Positions 1 to 6,603 of a DNA stretch of 10,097 bases are shown here, piece by piece. Made by a program: the position numbers and the translations under genes. The notes under the pieces were generated by a model that was not told the DNA's origin, did not search any database, and saw only the letters and a program-made list of their open reading frames with translations. Origin of the DNA: Moraxellaceae bacterium (lineage in GTDB: Bacteria; Pseudomonadota; Gammaproteobacteria; Pseudomonadales; Moraxellaceae); assembly GCA_003543245.1 (NCBI GenBank), contig DPJB01000042.1:437-10533 (forward strand). Reading direction: 5' to 3'. Positions within the stretch are counted from its first letter, which is position 1. Every line of letters starts with the position of its first letter.

Positions 1-832
1 CCTGGATGATCTTGCCGTTGCCACGTACCGGACCATCAAGGCGCTGCAGGTTGCAGTTGATGACAAAGATCAGGTTATCCAGCCTTTCACGACCCGCCAT
101 TGAAATGGCACCAAGGGATTCCGGCTCATCCATCTCGCCATCACCCAGGAAAGCCCAGACCTTGCGGTTTTCGCTTTTCATCAGGCCGCGATTCACCAGG
201 TACTTCATGAAGTGCGCCTGGTAGATCGACATGATGGGACCCAGCCCCATCGATACAGTGGGGAACTGCCAGTAATCCGGCATCAGCCAGGGGTGCGGAT
301 AGGACGACAGGCCCTTGCCGTCGACTTCACGACGGAAATTCTCGAGGTCGCGCTCGCTGATACGCCCTTCCAGAAAGGAACGTGCATAGATACCAGGCGC
401 CGAGTGGCCCTGGTAATAAATCAGGTCGCCGCCAAACGTATCGTTCTGGGCACGAAAGAAATGATTGAAACCAACATCGTAAAGCATCGCACTGGACGCA
501 AACGTGGCGATGTGGCCACCCAGTTCGTCATCATTGTCCATGTTGGCGCGCATCACCATCGCCAGCGCATTCCAGCGGATCAGCGAGCGCAGACGGCGCT
601 CCATGAAGGCATCACCCGGCAAGGGAGCCTCATCCGTCAGGGGAATGGTGTTCAGATAGGGGGTAGTCAGGCGAGTGAGGTTCACACCCTTTACACGGGC
701 TTTCTCGGAAAGCTTTTCCAGCAGGTAAAGCGCACGCTCCGTGCCTTCTTTTTCCACCACTGAAGCAAAAGCTTCCAGCCACTCCCGGGTCTCTTCCGGG
801 TCCAGGTCATCATAAAAGCGTTCAAGTGACAT
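1..832 (-). CDS. aceE: Pyruvate dehydrogenase E1 component, homodimeric type (5' part, runs off the left edge)
   Basis: This is the thiamine-diphosphate-dependent E1 subunit of the pyruvate dehydrogenase complex. It decarboxylates pyruvate and passes the acetyl group to the lipoyl domains of E2 in the cytoplasm. The visible 277 residues are the N-terminal third of a protein that is normally close to 890 residues. Seen directly: the substrate-side motif YQGHSAPGIYAR (140-151), the block LSSYPHPWLMPDYWQFPTVS (175-194), and the cofactor motif GDGEMDEPES (230-239) followed by NCNLQRLDGPVRGNGK (259-274). Together these match the single-chain AceE type, not the alpha/beta E1 type. The ATG at 832 is chosen because AAGGA lies 7 bases upstream. 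Two in-frame ATGs at 853 and 856 would add 7-8 residues but have no ribosome-binding site. The gene has its own promoter just upstream. aceF would be expected past the left edge. Confidence 0.97.
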   Translation of the reverse strand, partial: MSLERFYDDLDPEETREWLEAFASVVEKEGTERALYLLEKLSEKARVKGVNLTRLTTPYLNTIPLTDEAPLPGDAFMERRLRSLIRWNALAMVMRANMDNDDELGGHIATFASSAMLYDVGFNHFFRAQNDTFGGDLIYYQGHSAPGIYARSFLEGRISERDLENFRREVDGKGLSSYPHPWLMPDYWQFPTVSMGLGPIMSIYQAHFMKYLVNRGLMKSENRKVWAFLGDGEMDEPESLGAISMAGRERLDNLIFVINCNLQRLDGPVRGNGKIIQ

Positions 833-875
833 TGGGGGTTCCTTGTCTTGCATCATGTCTGGCGATCACGTTGTG

Positions 876-941
876 GGTCATCACCGCATTCATATGACCG
901 ATAAGTCACATTCCGATTATGTCGGTCAGGGCAGGTACCTG
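876..941. promoter_or_regulatory. Operator-like inverted repeats over the aceE promoter
   Basis: Three elements surround the promoter. The first is the inverted pair TGACCGA (895-901) and TCGGTCA (922-928), which brackets the -10 box and the predicted start site. The second is GGTCAT (876-881), which pairs with ATGACC (894-899) in the leader. The third is the perfect 10-base palindrome CAGGTACCTG (932-941), in the spacer and touching the -35 box. The GGTCA core thus occurs three times in alternating orientation. This placement suits a repressor site. In other gammaproteobacteria aceEF can be controlled by PdhR (GntR family), but these repeats do not obviously match the E. coli PdhR site, so the regulator is unknown. 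Confidence 0.45.
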
Positions 942-945
942 TCAA
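909..945 (-). promoter_or_regulatory. Sigma70-type promoter of aceE
   Basis: Reading the minus strand, a perfect -35 box TTGACA (945-940) is followed by an 18-base spacer and a -10 box CATAAT (921-916), one mismatch from consensus. Transcription should start near 909, giving a leader of about 77 bases before the aceE ATG. The promoter lies directly after the btuF-like stop codon, so aceE can be expressed independently of the upstream operon. The start site is inferred, not observed. Confidence 0.75.
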
Positions 946-954
946 AGTGGCGCG

Positions 955-1842
955 TCATTTCTGTGTAGCACCCGGGCGCCACGCCTGCAATTGCCGGCAC
1001 AGCGGCTCTACCGCCAGCAACAGTTCAGGCCCTGGCCTTGCCAGCCGCTCGTCCCCCACGGCCACCAGATGCCGGTCCCTGACTGCACGCATGCCAGTAA
1101 AGCGCGACCAGAAGCGGCGGCTGGCCACCTCATCATCCTTGCCAAAGAAAATGACATGCGGATTGGCCTGCACCACAAACTCGGGGGCTACCAGCGGGGC
1201 GGCCACCGGGCCTGCTGGCAGGATATTGTCGGCACCACAAAGCGCCAGCGCCTGACTCAGCAGATGCCCGCCATGCAGGCTGTAAAGTGGCTGCCTCCAC
1301 ACCTGATAAAAATAGCTGAGCCGCGGCTCCTTGCCGTACTGGTACCGCAGCGACTGCAACCGCTTGCGGAAGGCATCCGCCTGCGCCTTCCCTGCCGCAG
1401 GCTGTCCGGCCAACTGGCCCAATACTTCAAGCTGGCTCGCCAGGTCCTCCAGACGGGCCGTTTTCAGGGTGAATACCTTGAGGCCCAGTCTCTCAAGGCG
1501 GGCAATGCGGGAGGCAGGCGTTCCTTCCGCCCAGACAATCACCACATCAGGGCGCAGGGTCAGCAGTCGCTCTTCGTTGACGGAAAAGGCATCGGCCACC
1601 ACGGGCAGACCACTGAGACTGAGCGCGTGGGCACCCCTGGATTCATGATCATCCACCACGCCCACCAGGCGAGAGCGTGCGCCCAGACCAATCAGCATGT
1701 CAGTCACATGCGGAGCCAGGGACACCATGCGCAACGAGGAAGAATCAAAGGTGAAGTGCCGGCCGGCATCGTCTGTCACTGTCATGGCTGCCCGGACAGG
1801 GCCGCCAGCCATGAACAGCAACAACAGAAGAGTCAGTCGCAT
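955..1842 (-). CDS. BtuF-like periplasmic cobalamin/metal-chelate binding protein
   Basis: The product looks like a class III periplasmic substrate-binding protein of the BtuF/FhuD superfamily, which delivers corrinoids or related chelates to an ABC importer. Seen directly: a signal peptide (MRLTLLLLLFMAGGPVRA, cleavage probably after ARA-like VRA), the opening block RMVSLAPHVTDMLIGLGA typical of this superfamily, and the VIVWAEG segment followed by a helix and LGLKVF, which resembles E. coli BtuF around its corrinoid site. The length of about 295 residues is normal or slightly long. The ATG at 1842 shares one base with the ampE stop (TGATG), suggesting coupled translation. An in-frame GTG at 1851 would add three residues and cannot be excluded. 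No permease or ATPase (btuC/btuD) is in the window, so the ligand is inferred only from family resemblance. Confidence 0.82.
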   Translation of the reverse strand: MRLTLLLLLFMAGGPVRAAMTVTDDAGRHFTFDSSSLRMVSLAPHVTDMLIGLGARSRLVGVVDDHESRGAHALSLSGLPVVADAFSVNEERLLTLRPDVVIVWAEGTPASRIARLERLGLKVFTLKTARLEDLASQLEVLGQLAGQPAAGKAQADAFRKRLQSLRYQYGKEPRLSYFYQVWRQPLYSLHGGHLLSQALALCGADNILPAGPVAAPLVAPEFVVQANPHVIFFGKDDEVASRRFWSRFTGMRAVRDRHLVAVGDERLARPGPELLLAVEPLCRQLQAWRPGATQK

Positions 1843-2696
1843 CAGAACCACAGCAGAGTATGCAGGGCCAGCAACACGATCAGGAGAACCAGCGTGCGGT
1901 GCAGCAATGCCTGTATGGTCGCCAGGGCATTTGTCAGCACCAGTGCGGGAGAGCTGTCCGGAGTCATTGTCAGACTCACGGTCTGGGCATGTTCCGCCGA
2001 CTCATCAAGCAATTCGACCACGTCAAGCTGCCGGTCCAGCAGGCGGTCCCGCAAGTGCTGCCATGTCGCCATGAAATCACCGGCCAGGGCAAAACCCAAA
2101 GCCAGAAGACGTGCAACCAGCCACTCGGCATAGTGAAGCATCTGTCGCGCTACCGGGACGGCAGGGCTGCTCTCGCCTTCTGCCACCAGGCGCAACAGGT
2201 AATAGACCAGTGCCCCCACCGGCCCCAGCAACAAAAACCAGAACAGTGGGGCAAACAGCTCGCGCAAATGCTCTTCAACCAGCGCACGGCGGGCCGGGGC
2301 CAGTTCACTGTCCGCCACCAGCTCGGCCGCCAGCAAGGCAGGTTGCCCACCACTGTCACCCGGCCACACACGGGCCATCCATTCTGCCTGCATGCGCTTC
2401 ACCACACCGGGCTGACGCTGATCAAGCAAAATCTGGCCCAGCACCAGCACCCCAACCACACCAATGATCAGGCGTTGCCAGAGTCCGTCAAACAGGTTCA
2501 GGAACACTGCCAGCAGCAAGGCCGGCAACAAGACCGCCAGACCCAGCACCAGGGGTGGCGCCCAGCCCTCACGTGCACCGCGCTGCAACCACATGTCACG
2601 CCACCGTCTGACCAGATGACCAACAGTTGCCGCCGGCTCATTCAGCAACCCGCGATGGCGCAGAACCAGTGTGATGACAACGACCAACAGATTCAT
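1842..2696 (-). CDS. ampE: AmpE-like inner-membrane protein (CobD/CbiB superfamily)
   Basis: This 284-residue protein has the length and layout of AmpE, the membrane protein encoded after ampD in enterobacteria and Pseudomonas. Hydrophobic segments are visible at about 46-66, 73-92, 150-168 and 265-284, with a short hydrophobic N-terminus. The signature stretches FAPLFWFLLLGPVGALVYYL (148-167) and EWLVARLLALGFALAGDF (191-208) are characteristic. AmpE belongs to the same superfamily as the cobalamin-synthesis enzyme CbiB/CobD, but its own biochemical role is not settled; in enterobacteria it has been proposed to sense beta-lactam signals. The start codon overlaps the ampD stop as ATGA, and the stop overlaps the next start as TGATG. 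Both argue for a single transcript and coupled translation. The family assignment is firm and the function is not. Confidence 0.88.
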   Translation of the reverse strand: MNLLVVVITLVLRHRGLLNEPAATVGHLVRRWRDMWLQRGAREGWAPPLVLGLAVLLPALLLAVFLNLFDGLWQRLIIGVVGVLVLGQILLDQRQPGVVKRMQAEWMARVWPGDSGGQPALLAAELVADSELAPARRALVEEHLRELFAPLFWFLLLGPVGALVYYLLRLVAEGESSPAVPVARQMLHYAEWLVARLLALGFALAGDFMATWQHLRDRLLDRQLDVVELLDESAEHAQTVSLTMTPDSSPALVLTNALATIQALLHRTLVLLIVLLALHTLLWF

Positions 2697-3277
2697 CCGG
2701 AATGCTCCTTGCCCCTCAATGCGTGCAAATGGCTCCAGTCAAATGACGGACCGGGATCAGTCTTGCGACCAGGGGCAATGTCACTGTGCCCGGCCAGATG
2801 CCCCCTTGTCTCTGGATACCTGGCCTCCAGCAAACCGAGCACCGCCACCAGAGCCTCGTACTGGCGCTCAGTGTAAGGAATTTCATCCGTTCCCTCGAGC
2901 TCTATCCCAATGGAAAAATCATTGCAGTTTTCCTGGCCGTCATAAGTGGACATGCCCGCATGCCAGGCACGGCAATCGAAAGGAACATACTGCACAACCT
3001 GACCATCCCTGCGGACCAGCAGATGCGCAGAAACCTTCAAGCCAGCAATTTCTTGAAAATAGGGATGCAGCGAGGGTTCAAGCGAGTTGGTGAAAAGTGC
3101 ATCAATGTATGGCCCCCCGAATTCGCCGGGAGGCAAGCTGATGCCATGTACCACTACCAGCGACACCGGCATTCCTGCCGGGCGCTCATTCTGATTGGGA
3201 GACGGACAACGGCGCGCAGAAGATAACCAGTGATCATCCGTGATGCATGTGTCGTCAGGCCGTTTGGGTTTTTTCAC
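2693..3277 (-). CDS. ampD: AmpD, cytoplasmic 1,6-anhydro-N-acetylmuramyl-L-alanine amidase
   Basis: AmpD cleaves the lactyl-amide bond of 1,6-anhydro-muropeptides during peptidoglycan recycling in the cytoplasm, which keeps the AmpR inducer pool low. With a constant offset of 10 from the Citrobacter enzyme, all the key residues are present: zinc ligands H44 (VVHGIS), H164 (GHSDIAPGRK) and D174, plus catalytic E126 (GIELEGTD) and K172. The 194-residue length is typical, and there is no signal peptide, so this is the cytoplasmic type. The only reasonable start is a GTG at 3277, because no in-frame ATG occurs before residue 36, where the conserved fold has already begun. That start lies 23 bases inside the DUF1631 gene. 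A weak GGGAT precedes it. Neither ampR nor ampC is nearby, so recycling is the likely role here. Confidence 0.95.
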   Translation of the reverse strand: MKKPKRPDDTCITDDHWLSSARRCPSPNQNERPAGMPVSLVVVHGISLPPGEFGGPYIDALFTNSLEPSLHPYFQEIAGLKVSAHLLVRRDGQVVQYVPFDCRAWHAGMSTYDGQENCNDFSIGIELEGTDEIPYTERQYEALVAVLGLLEARYPETRGHLAGHSDIAPGRKTDPGPSFDWSHLHALRGKEHSG

Positions 3278-5609
3278 TCAGATCCCGCAAGTTGCCAATC
3301 ACGGACTCCAGCGCCCGATCAATGAACTGACCTTCTTCCACCAGTCGGGCCCTGCCCACACTCATGTCCAGGGCCAGCTTGTCACCCGACATTTCGCTGA
3401 CCTTGATACCACGACGGTTGGCAAAAATCAGCTTGTCTACAGAGCGGATACGGGCCACCAGCTTGTGACGATCCTGCTTCTCCTCCTCAATGAACTCGAT
3501 CCAGCTGCCCACATTGAGCCTGCTGACAATCAGTACATTGGGATCGTCGCTAGGCAAACCGGAGGATACCGGCTGGATGAGTTCTTCCCTGGGCAGCACC
3601 ACAGACTCGATTTTTGCGGCATCCGCGGTAGCAACTTCTTTCGCATCGACCTGACCTGACGCACTGGCAACGGCTGCACTGGCATCCACCACACTGACCG
3701 TAGGCGTCTCCTGCCCCTTCAGCATGCTCATGTGAACCTGCATCAGCTCACGTAACAGGGTTTCTGTCGTCAGGGAGTCGTAATTTACCGCCGCCAGGCC
3801 TTTTTTAAGGCTGTTGGACAACTTGGGGGCAACATCCTTCAGACGGGTCTGCCAGGCGGCACCCGGCTGGGGCTGCACGCTCCAGATCACGGCATCCACC
3901 ACTTTCACGGCCTGCTTCCAGGGTTCGGATTCCGTCCCCTCTTTCAGGCAATGGATATACAGCACATTGCGCCAGGCATCCTGCAACAGTTTGACCACCA
4001 CCAGAGGCAGCTGACGCCCCGTCAGGCGACGGTTCAGTATCTGCTGCACCATGGCCCGGGCCAGTTCGGCGCGGGCCTTGCCCTCCTCCGTTTCACGCGT
4101 GCGCTTGTCTACCGTTTCCTCACGCTTTTGTTGCTGCTCGTAGAAAGCAGTGAACTCCTCCAGCAGCTCCGCAAACAGACTCAGGTCATCAATGAACTCA
4201 TTGAGAATACGGAAAACCACCTCCTCGATCTTGGCGTAAACCGCGTCACCACCAGGGTCACGGCTGTTCCAGCCAATGCCTGCCTTGGCCAGGGCATTCA
4301 GCAGGCGTCTCGCCGGATGTGTTTCCGCATTGAAGAAGGACTTGTCGAGAATGGCGACCTTGAGCAAGGGAATCTGCAAACGCCCGATCAGGGCCTTCAT
4401 TGCCGTTGGCAGGTCATCGTCATCAAGAATGAAGTCAAACAGCATTGAAACAAGATTTATAACATCCTCGTCCGCCTGCTTGACCGCCTCTACCGCCACC
4501 TCATCCGAACGCAGACCTTCGCGAATGGAGCCACGTACCTGCCCCACGCTGGGCGACGATGAATCCTGTGCCAGTGGTGAGTTAGGCTGAAGTTCCTGGA
4601 TACGGGACAGCAACGCCACCAGCTCCGGGGTCGCTACGGTTTGCACCATAGCCGTCGGCGCAATATTCAATGGTGCCAGAGGAACGGCGGCCACACTGCC
4701 TCCCACTGCATCAGCCGGCAGAATGCCAATGCCTCCGCCGCCCACATACTGGCCACCGTGGTACTGCGCCCCGGGAACCACCTGGCCCGGGGCCGCAGCC
4801 AGCCCCATGGAAAGCATGTGCTGCAAATGGGCAAACACTTCCTCGGTATCAACCGCCTTTTTTTCCGGCTTGGCTGTATCCGGTCGGGGCTTGTCTGCAG
4901 AAGGCTTGGGCGACTTTGATGCAGAACCAAGCTTGAGCTCGGGCAACACACCCGCATCAATAAGCAACTGGTTGGCCTCATCAATCACATCACCCAGATC
5001 ACCCATGACCTGTACCTGAAAGACCTTCAGGAGGATCAGCTTCTGATGAACATCAGCATCGGCAAGCAGCTTGAGTCCGTCCCTGAAGGCATCCGCAATC
5101 GGACCCGGGTCCAGTGGCAGACTGCGTTCCGTCATTTCCACCTTGGGTAAAAGATGCATGAACCGTTTGCGCAACAACCCGAGTGGCGCTGCGTAATCCA
5201 GACGCGCACGCGCCACGATTGCATCCAGTGCAACCGTAACGTCCATGTCGTCTTCATCAACCAGACTGAGCGTACTGAAATCAATTGCCTCAAAACCCTG
5301 TGTGACCTTCTGGTCCTGATTGGTCTTGAGTACGGAAGAAAATGCGGAAATCATGGACGAGGTAAAGCGGCCTTCCATGTCGGCACGACGGGTGCGCACC
5401 TTGGGCAAGGTCTCGTGATACCGCTGTTGCTCGGCCTCCGGCATCTTCATGGCCCAGTCAAAAATCGTGGTATCAAGGCGGTCAAACATGCCTTTTACAA
5501 GGTCACCAAGCTTTTGCAGGCTACGGGTGCGCACAGTCTCCAGCACTGCCGGCACCTGAATACGTGCACGCGCCGGATCTGCCACTCCTGGCTTGAGGCT
5601 GTCCACCAT
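3255..5609 (-). CDS. DUF1631 family protein
   Basis: This is a large cytoplasmic protein (784 residues, no signal peptide or membrane segment) of the DUF1631 family, often mislabelled 'thymidine phosphorylase'. No biochemical function is established. Layout seen: a helical N-terminal domain (about 15-220), a disordered linker rich in Lys/Pro then Gly/Ala (about 225-360, with GGQYVGGGGIG at 285-295), a second helical domain (about 365-630) containing a highly charged stretch (490-515, likely coiled coil), another Ala/Val-rich linker (635-685), and a compact C-terminal beta-rich domain (695-765) with the family-typical FANRRG (729-734). That last domain could be PilZ-like, but I do not see the usual RxxxR and D/NxSxxG pair for cyclic-di-GMP binding. 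The ATG at 5609 has AGG 6 bases upstream. It is the first gene of the run to ampD, ampE and btuF. Confidence 0.88.
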   Translation of the reverse strand: MVDSLKPGVADPARARIQVPAVLETVRTRSLQKLGDLVKGMFDRLDTTIFDWAMKMPEAEQQRYHETLPKVRTRRADMEGRFTSSMISAFSSVLKTNQDQKVTQGFEAIDFSTLSLVDEDDMDVTVALDAIVARARLDYAAPLGLLRKRFMHLLPKVEMTERSLPLDPGPIADAFRDGLKLLADADVHQKLILLKVFQVQVMGDLGDVIDEANQLLIDAGVLPELKLGSASKSPKPSADKPRPDTAKPEKKAVDTEEVFAHLQHMLSMGLAAAPGQVVPGAQYHGGQYVGGGGIGILPADAVGGSVAAVPLAPLNIAPTAMVQTVATPELVALLSRIQELQPNSPLAQDSSSPSVGQVRGSIREGLRSDEVAVEAVKQADEDVINLVSMLFDFILDDDDLPTAMKALIGRLQIPLLKVAILDKSFFNAETHPARRLLNALAKAGIGWNSRDPGGDAVYAKIEEVVFRILNEFIDDLSLFAELLEEFTAFYEQQQKREETVDKRTRETEEGKARAELARAMVQQILNRRLTGRQLPLVVVKLLQDAWRNVLYIHCLKEGTESEPWKQAVKVVDAVIWSVQPQPGAAWQTRLKDVAPKLSNSLKKGLAAVNYDSLTTETLLRELMQVHMSMLKGQETPTVSVVDASAAVASASGQVDAKEVATADAAKIESVVLPREELIQPVSSGLPSDDPNVLIVSRLNVGSWIEFIEEEKQDRHKLVARIRSVDKLIFANRRGIKVSEMSGDKLALDMSVGRARLVEEGQFIDRALESVIGNLRDLSEKTQTA

Positions 5610-5658
5610 AAAAAACCTGCCTGATTAATGAGTCTCGTTCTTGTTGTAGGTTACCCAA

Positions 5659-5678
5659 GTTTCCAATCATGAGGAAAC
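5659..5678. promoter_or_regulatory. Inverted repeat in the divergent DUF1631/nadC control region
   Basis: GTTTCC (5659-5664) and GGAAAC (5673-5678) form a perfect 6-base inverted repeat separated by 8 bases. It lies about 50 bases before the DUF1631 start and about 50 bases upstream of the proposed nadC -10 box. It could be an operator shared by the two divergent genes or simply chance. No regulator can be assigned. Confidence 0.25.
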
Positions 5679-5707
5679 CGGAAAATCATTCCAGGCCTTC
5701 CATACCG

Positions 5708-5736
5708 TTTTTTTGTGATGGCGTTCGCCCTATACT
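5708..5736 (+). promoter_or_regulatory. Probable nadC promoter
   Basis: The -10 box TATACT (5731-5736) is one base from consensus and sits 11 bases before the nadC ribosome-binding site. The -35 region 17 bases upstream is only a T run (5708-5713) and matches consensus poorly, so an activator or a relaxed -35 is possible. The predicted leader is only about 18 bases, which leaves no room for a riboswitch. Confidence 0.45.
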
Positions 5737-5760
5737 GCCGCGATTGAAGGAGCCCTGACC

Positions 5761-6603
5761 ATGATTCCTGACGCATTACTGCAAGTCGCCATCAACCAGA
5801 ACGTGAAAGCCGCCCTGGCAGAAGACATTGGCAACGGAGACATTACTGCAGGACTTATTCCCGTCTCAGCACAATCACGGGCACGCATCATTACACGCGA
5901 ACCCATGGTGTTGGCAGGGCGTCCGTGGGTCGAGGCAACGTGCAAGGCTTTCGACCCGCAAATAACCCTGCACTGGCCCGTGATTGAAGGCTCTGAAATA
6001 GCGCCGAACGGTACGGTTTTCGAGATGGAAGGCTCCTCCCGCTCCCTGCTGACGGTAGAACGGACGCTGCTGAACTTTCTGCAAACCCTGTCCGGCACGG
6101 CCACGGTCGTGCGCCATCTGGTGAAACAACTGGAAGGCACCCGCACCCGGCTGCTGGACACGCGTAAAACGCTGCCCGGGCTTCGCATTGCCCAGAAGTA
6201 TGCCGTCAGCATTGGTGGCGGGCTGAATCACCGGCTTGGCCTGTTCGATGCCTTCCTGATCAAGGAAAACCACATCATGGCCGCCGGCAGCATCACTGCG
6301 GCAGTGACCCAGGCCCGCACGCTTGCACCAGGCAAGCCCGTGGAGGTGGAAGTGGAAAATGCCGGACAGCTGGACGAGGCGCTGATGGCCCGTGCCGACA
6401 TCATCATGCTCGACAACTTCAGCATGGATGCCATGAAGACTGCCGTGAAGCATACGGCAGGACGGGCACTCCTGGAGGCATCTGGCGGCATTCATGCCGC
6501 CAACCTGCGTACCGTGGCCGAGACCGGCGTCGATTACATCTCGATGGGCGCCCTCACCAAGGATGTGAAGGCGATTGACCTCTCAATGCGGTTTGTCGAC
6601 TGA
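5761..6603 (+). CDS. nadC: Quinolinate phosphoribosyltransferase (decarboxylating)
   Basis: NadC converts quinolinate and phosphoribosyl pyrophosphate to nicotinate mononucleotide, CO2 and pyrophosphate, in de novo NAD synthesis in the cytoplasm. The 280-residue length is standard. Family motifs are seen in order: EDIGNGDIT (21-29), ERTLLNFLQTLSG (100-112), DTRKTLPGLR (133-142), GGGLNHRLGLFDAFLIKENH (152-171), EVEVEN (195-200), IMLDNF (215-220), EASGGI (239-244) and DYISMGALT (258-266). The Arg, Lys and His residues that bind quinolinate and the phosphates are all present. The start is well fixed: AAGGAG (5747-5752) lies 8 bases before the ATG. It is the only plus-strand gene here, divergent from the DUF1631 operon and convergent with the pilin accessory gene. 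In P. aeruginosa the same neighbour pair (PA4523-nadC) is followed by pilA. Confidence 0.97.
   Translation: MIPDALLQVAINQNVKAALAEDIGNGDITAGLIPVSAQSRARIITREPMVLAGRPWVEATCKAFDPQITLHWPVIEGSEIAPNGTVFEMEGSSRSLLTVERTLLNFLQTLSGTATVVRHLVKQLEGTRTRLLDTRKTLPGLRIAQKYAVSIGGGLNHRLGLFDAFLIKENHIMAAGSITAAVTQARTLAPGKPVEVEVENAGQLDEALMARADIIMLDNFSMDAMKTAVKHTAGRALLEASGGIHAANLRTVAETGVDYISMGALTKDVKAIDLSMRFVD

Noticed and set aside
833..908. A riboswitch or attenuator in the aceE leader
   Set aside because: Only one 6-base stem with a 12-base loop is visible, with no T tract or known riboswitch core; the leader is too simple to support the call.
895..928. The TGACCGA/TCGGTCA hairpin as the terminator of the DUF1631-ampD-ampE-btuF operon
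   Set aside because: No T tract follows the stem on the minus strand, and the repeat sits over the -10 box of the aceE promoter, so an operator role fits better.
1849..1851. GTG at 1851 as the start of the btuF-like gene
   Set aside because: Possible, but the ATG at 1842 gives a cleaner signal peptide and the common one-base stop-start overlap with ampE; neither has a strong ribosome-binding site.
919..2876. Two long plus-strand open frames (about 404 and 338 codons) opposite the btuF-like and ampE genes
   Set aside because: They are antisense to genes with clear family motifs, signal peptide and membrane segments. Their translations are rich in Gln, His, Arg and Pro with no fold-like pattern, as expected from the complement of GC-biased codons.
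4641..5019. Overlapping open frames on both strands in the Gly/Ala/Pro-rich linker of the DUF1631 gene
   Set aside because: They arise from the low-complexity composition of the linker. None has a ribosome-binding site or a recognisable domain.
5875..6495. Minus-strand open frame of about 206 codons opposite nadC
   Set aside because: nadC on the plus strand has every catalytic motif and a strong ribosome-binding site; the opposite frame has no recognisable features.
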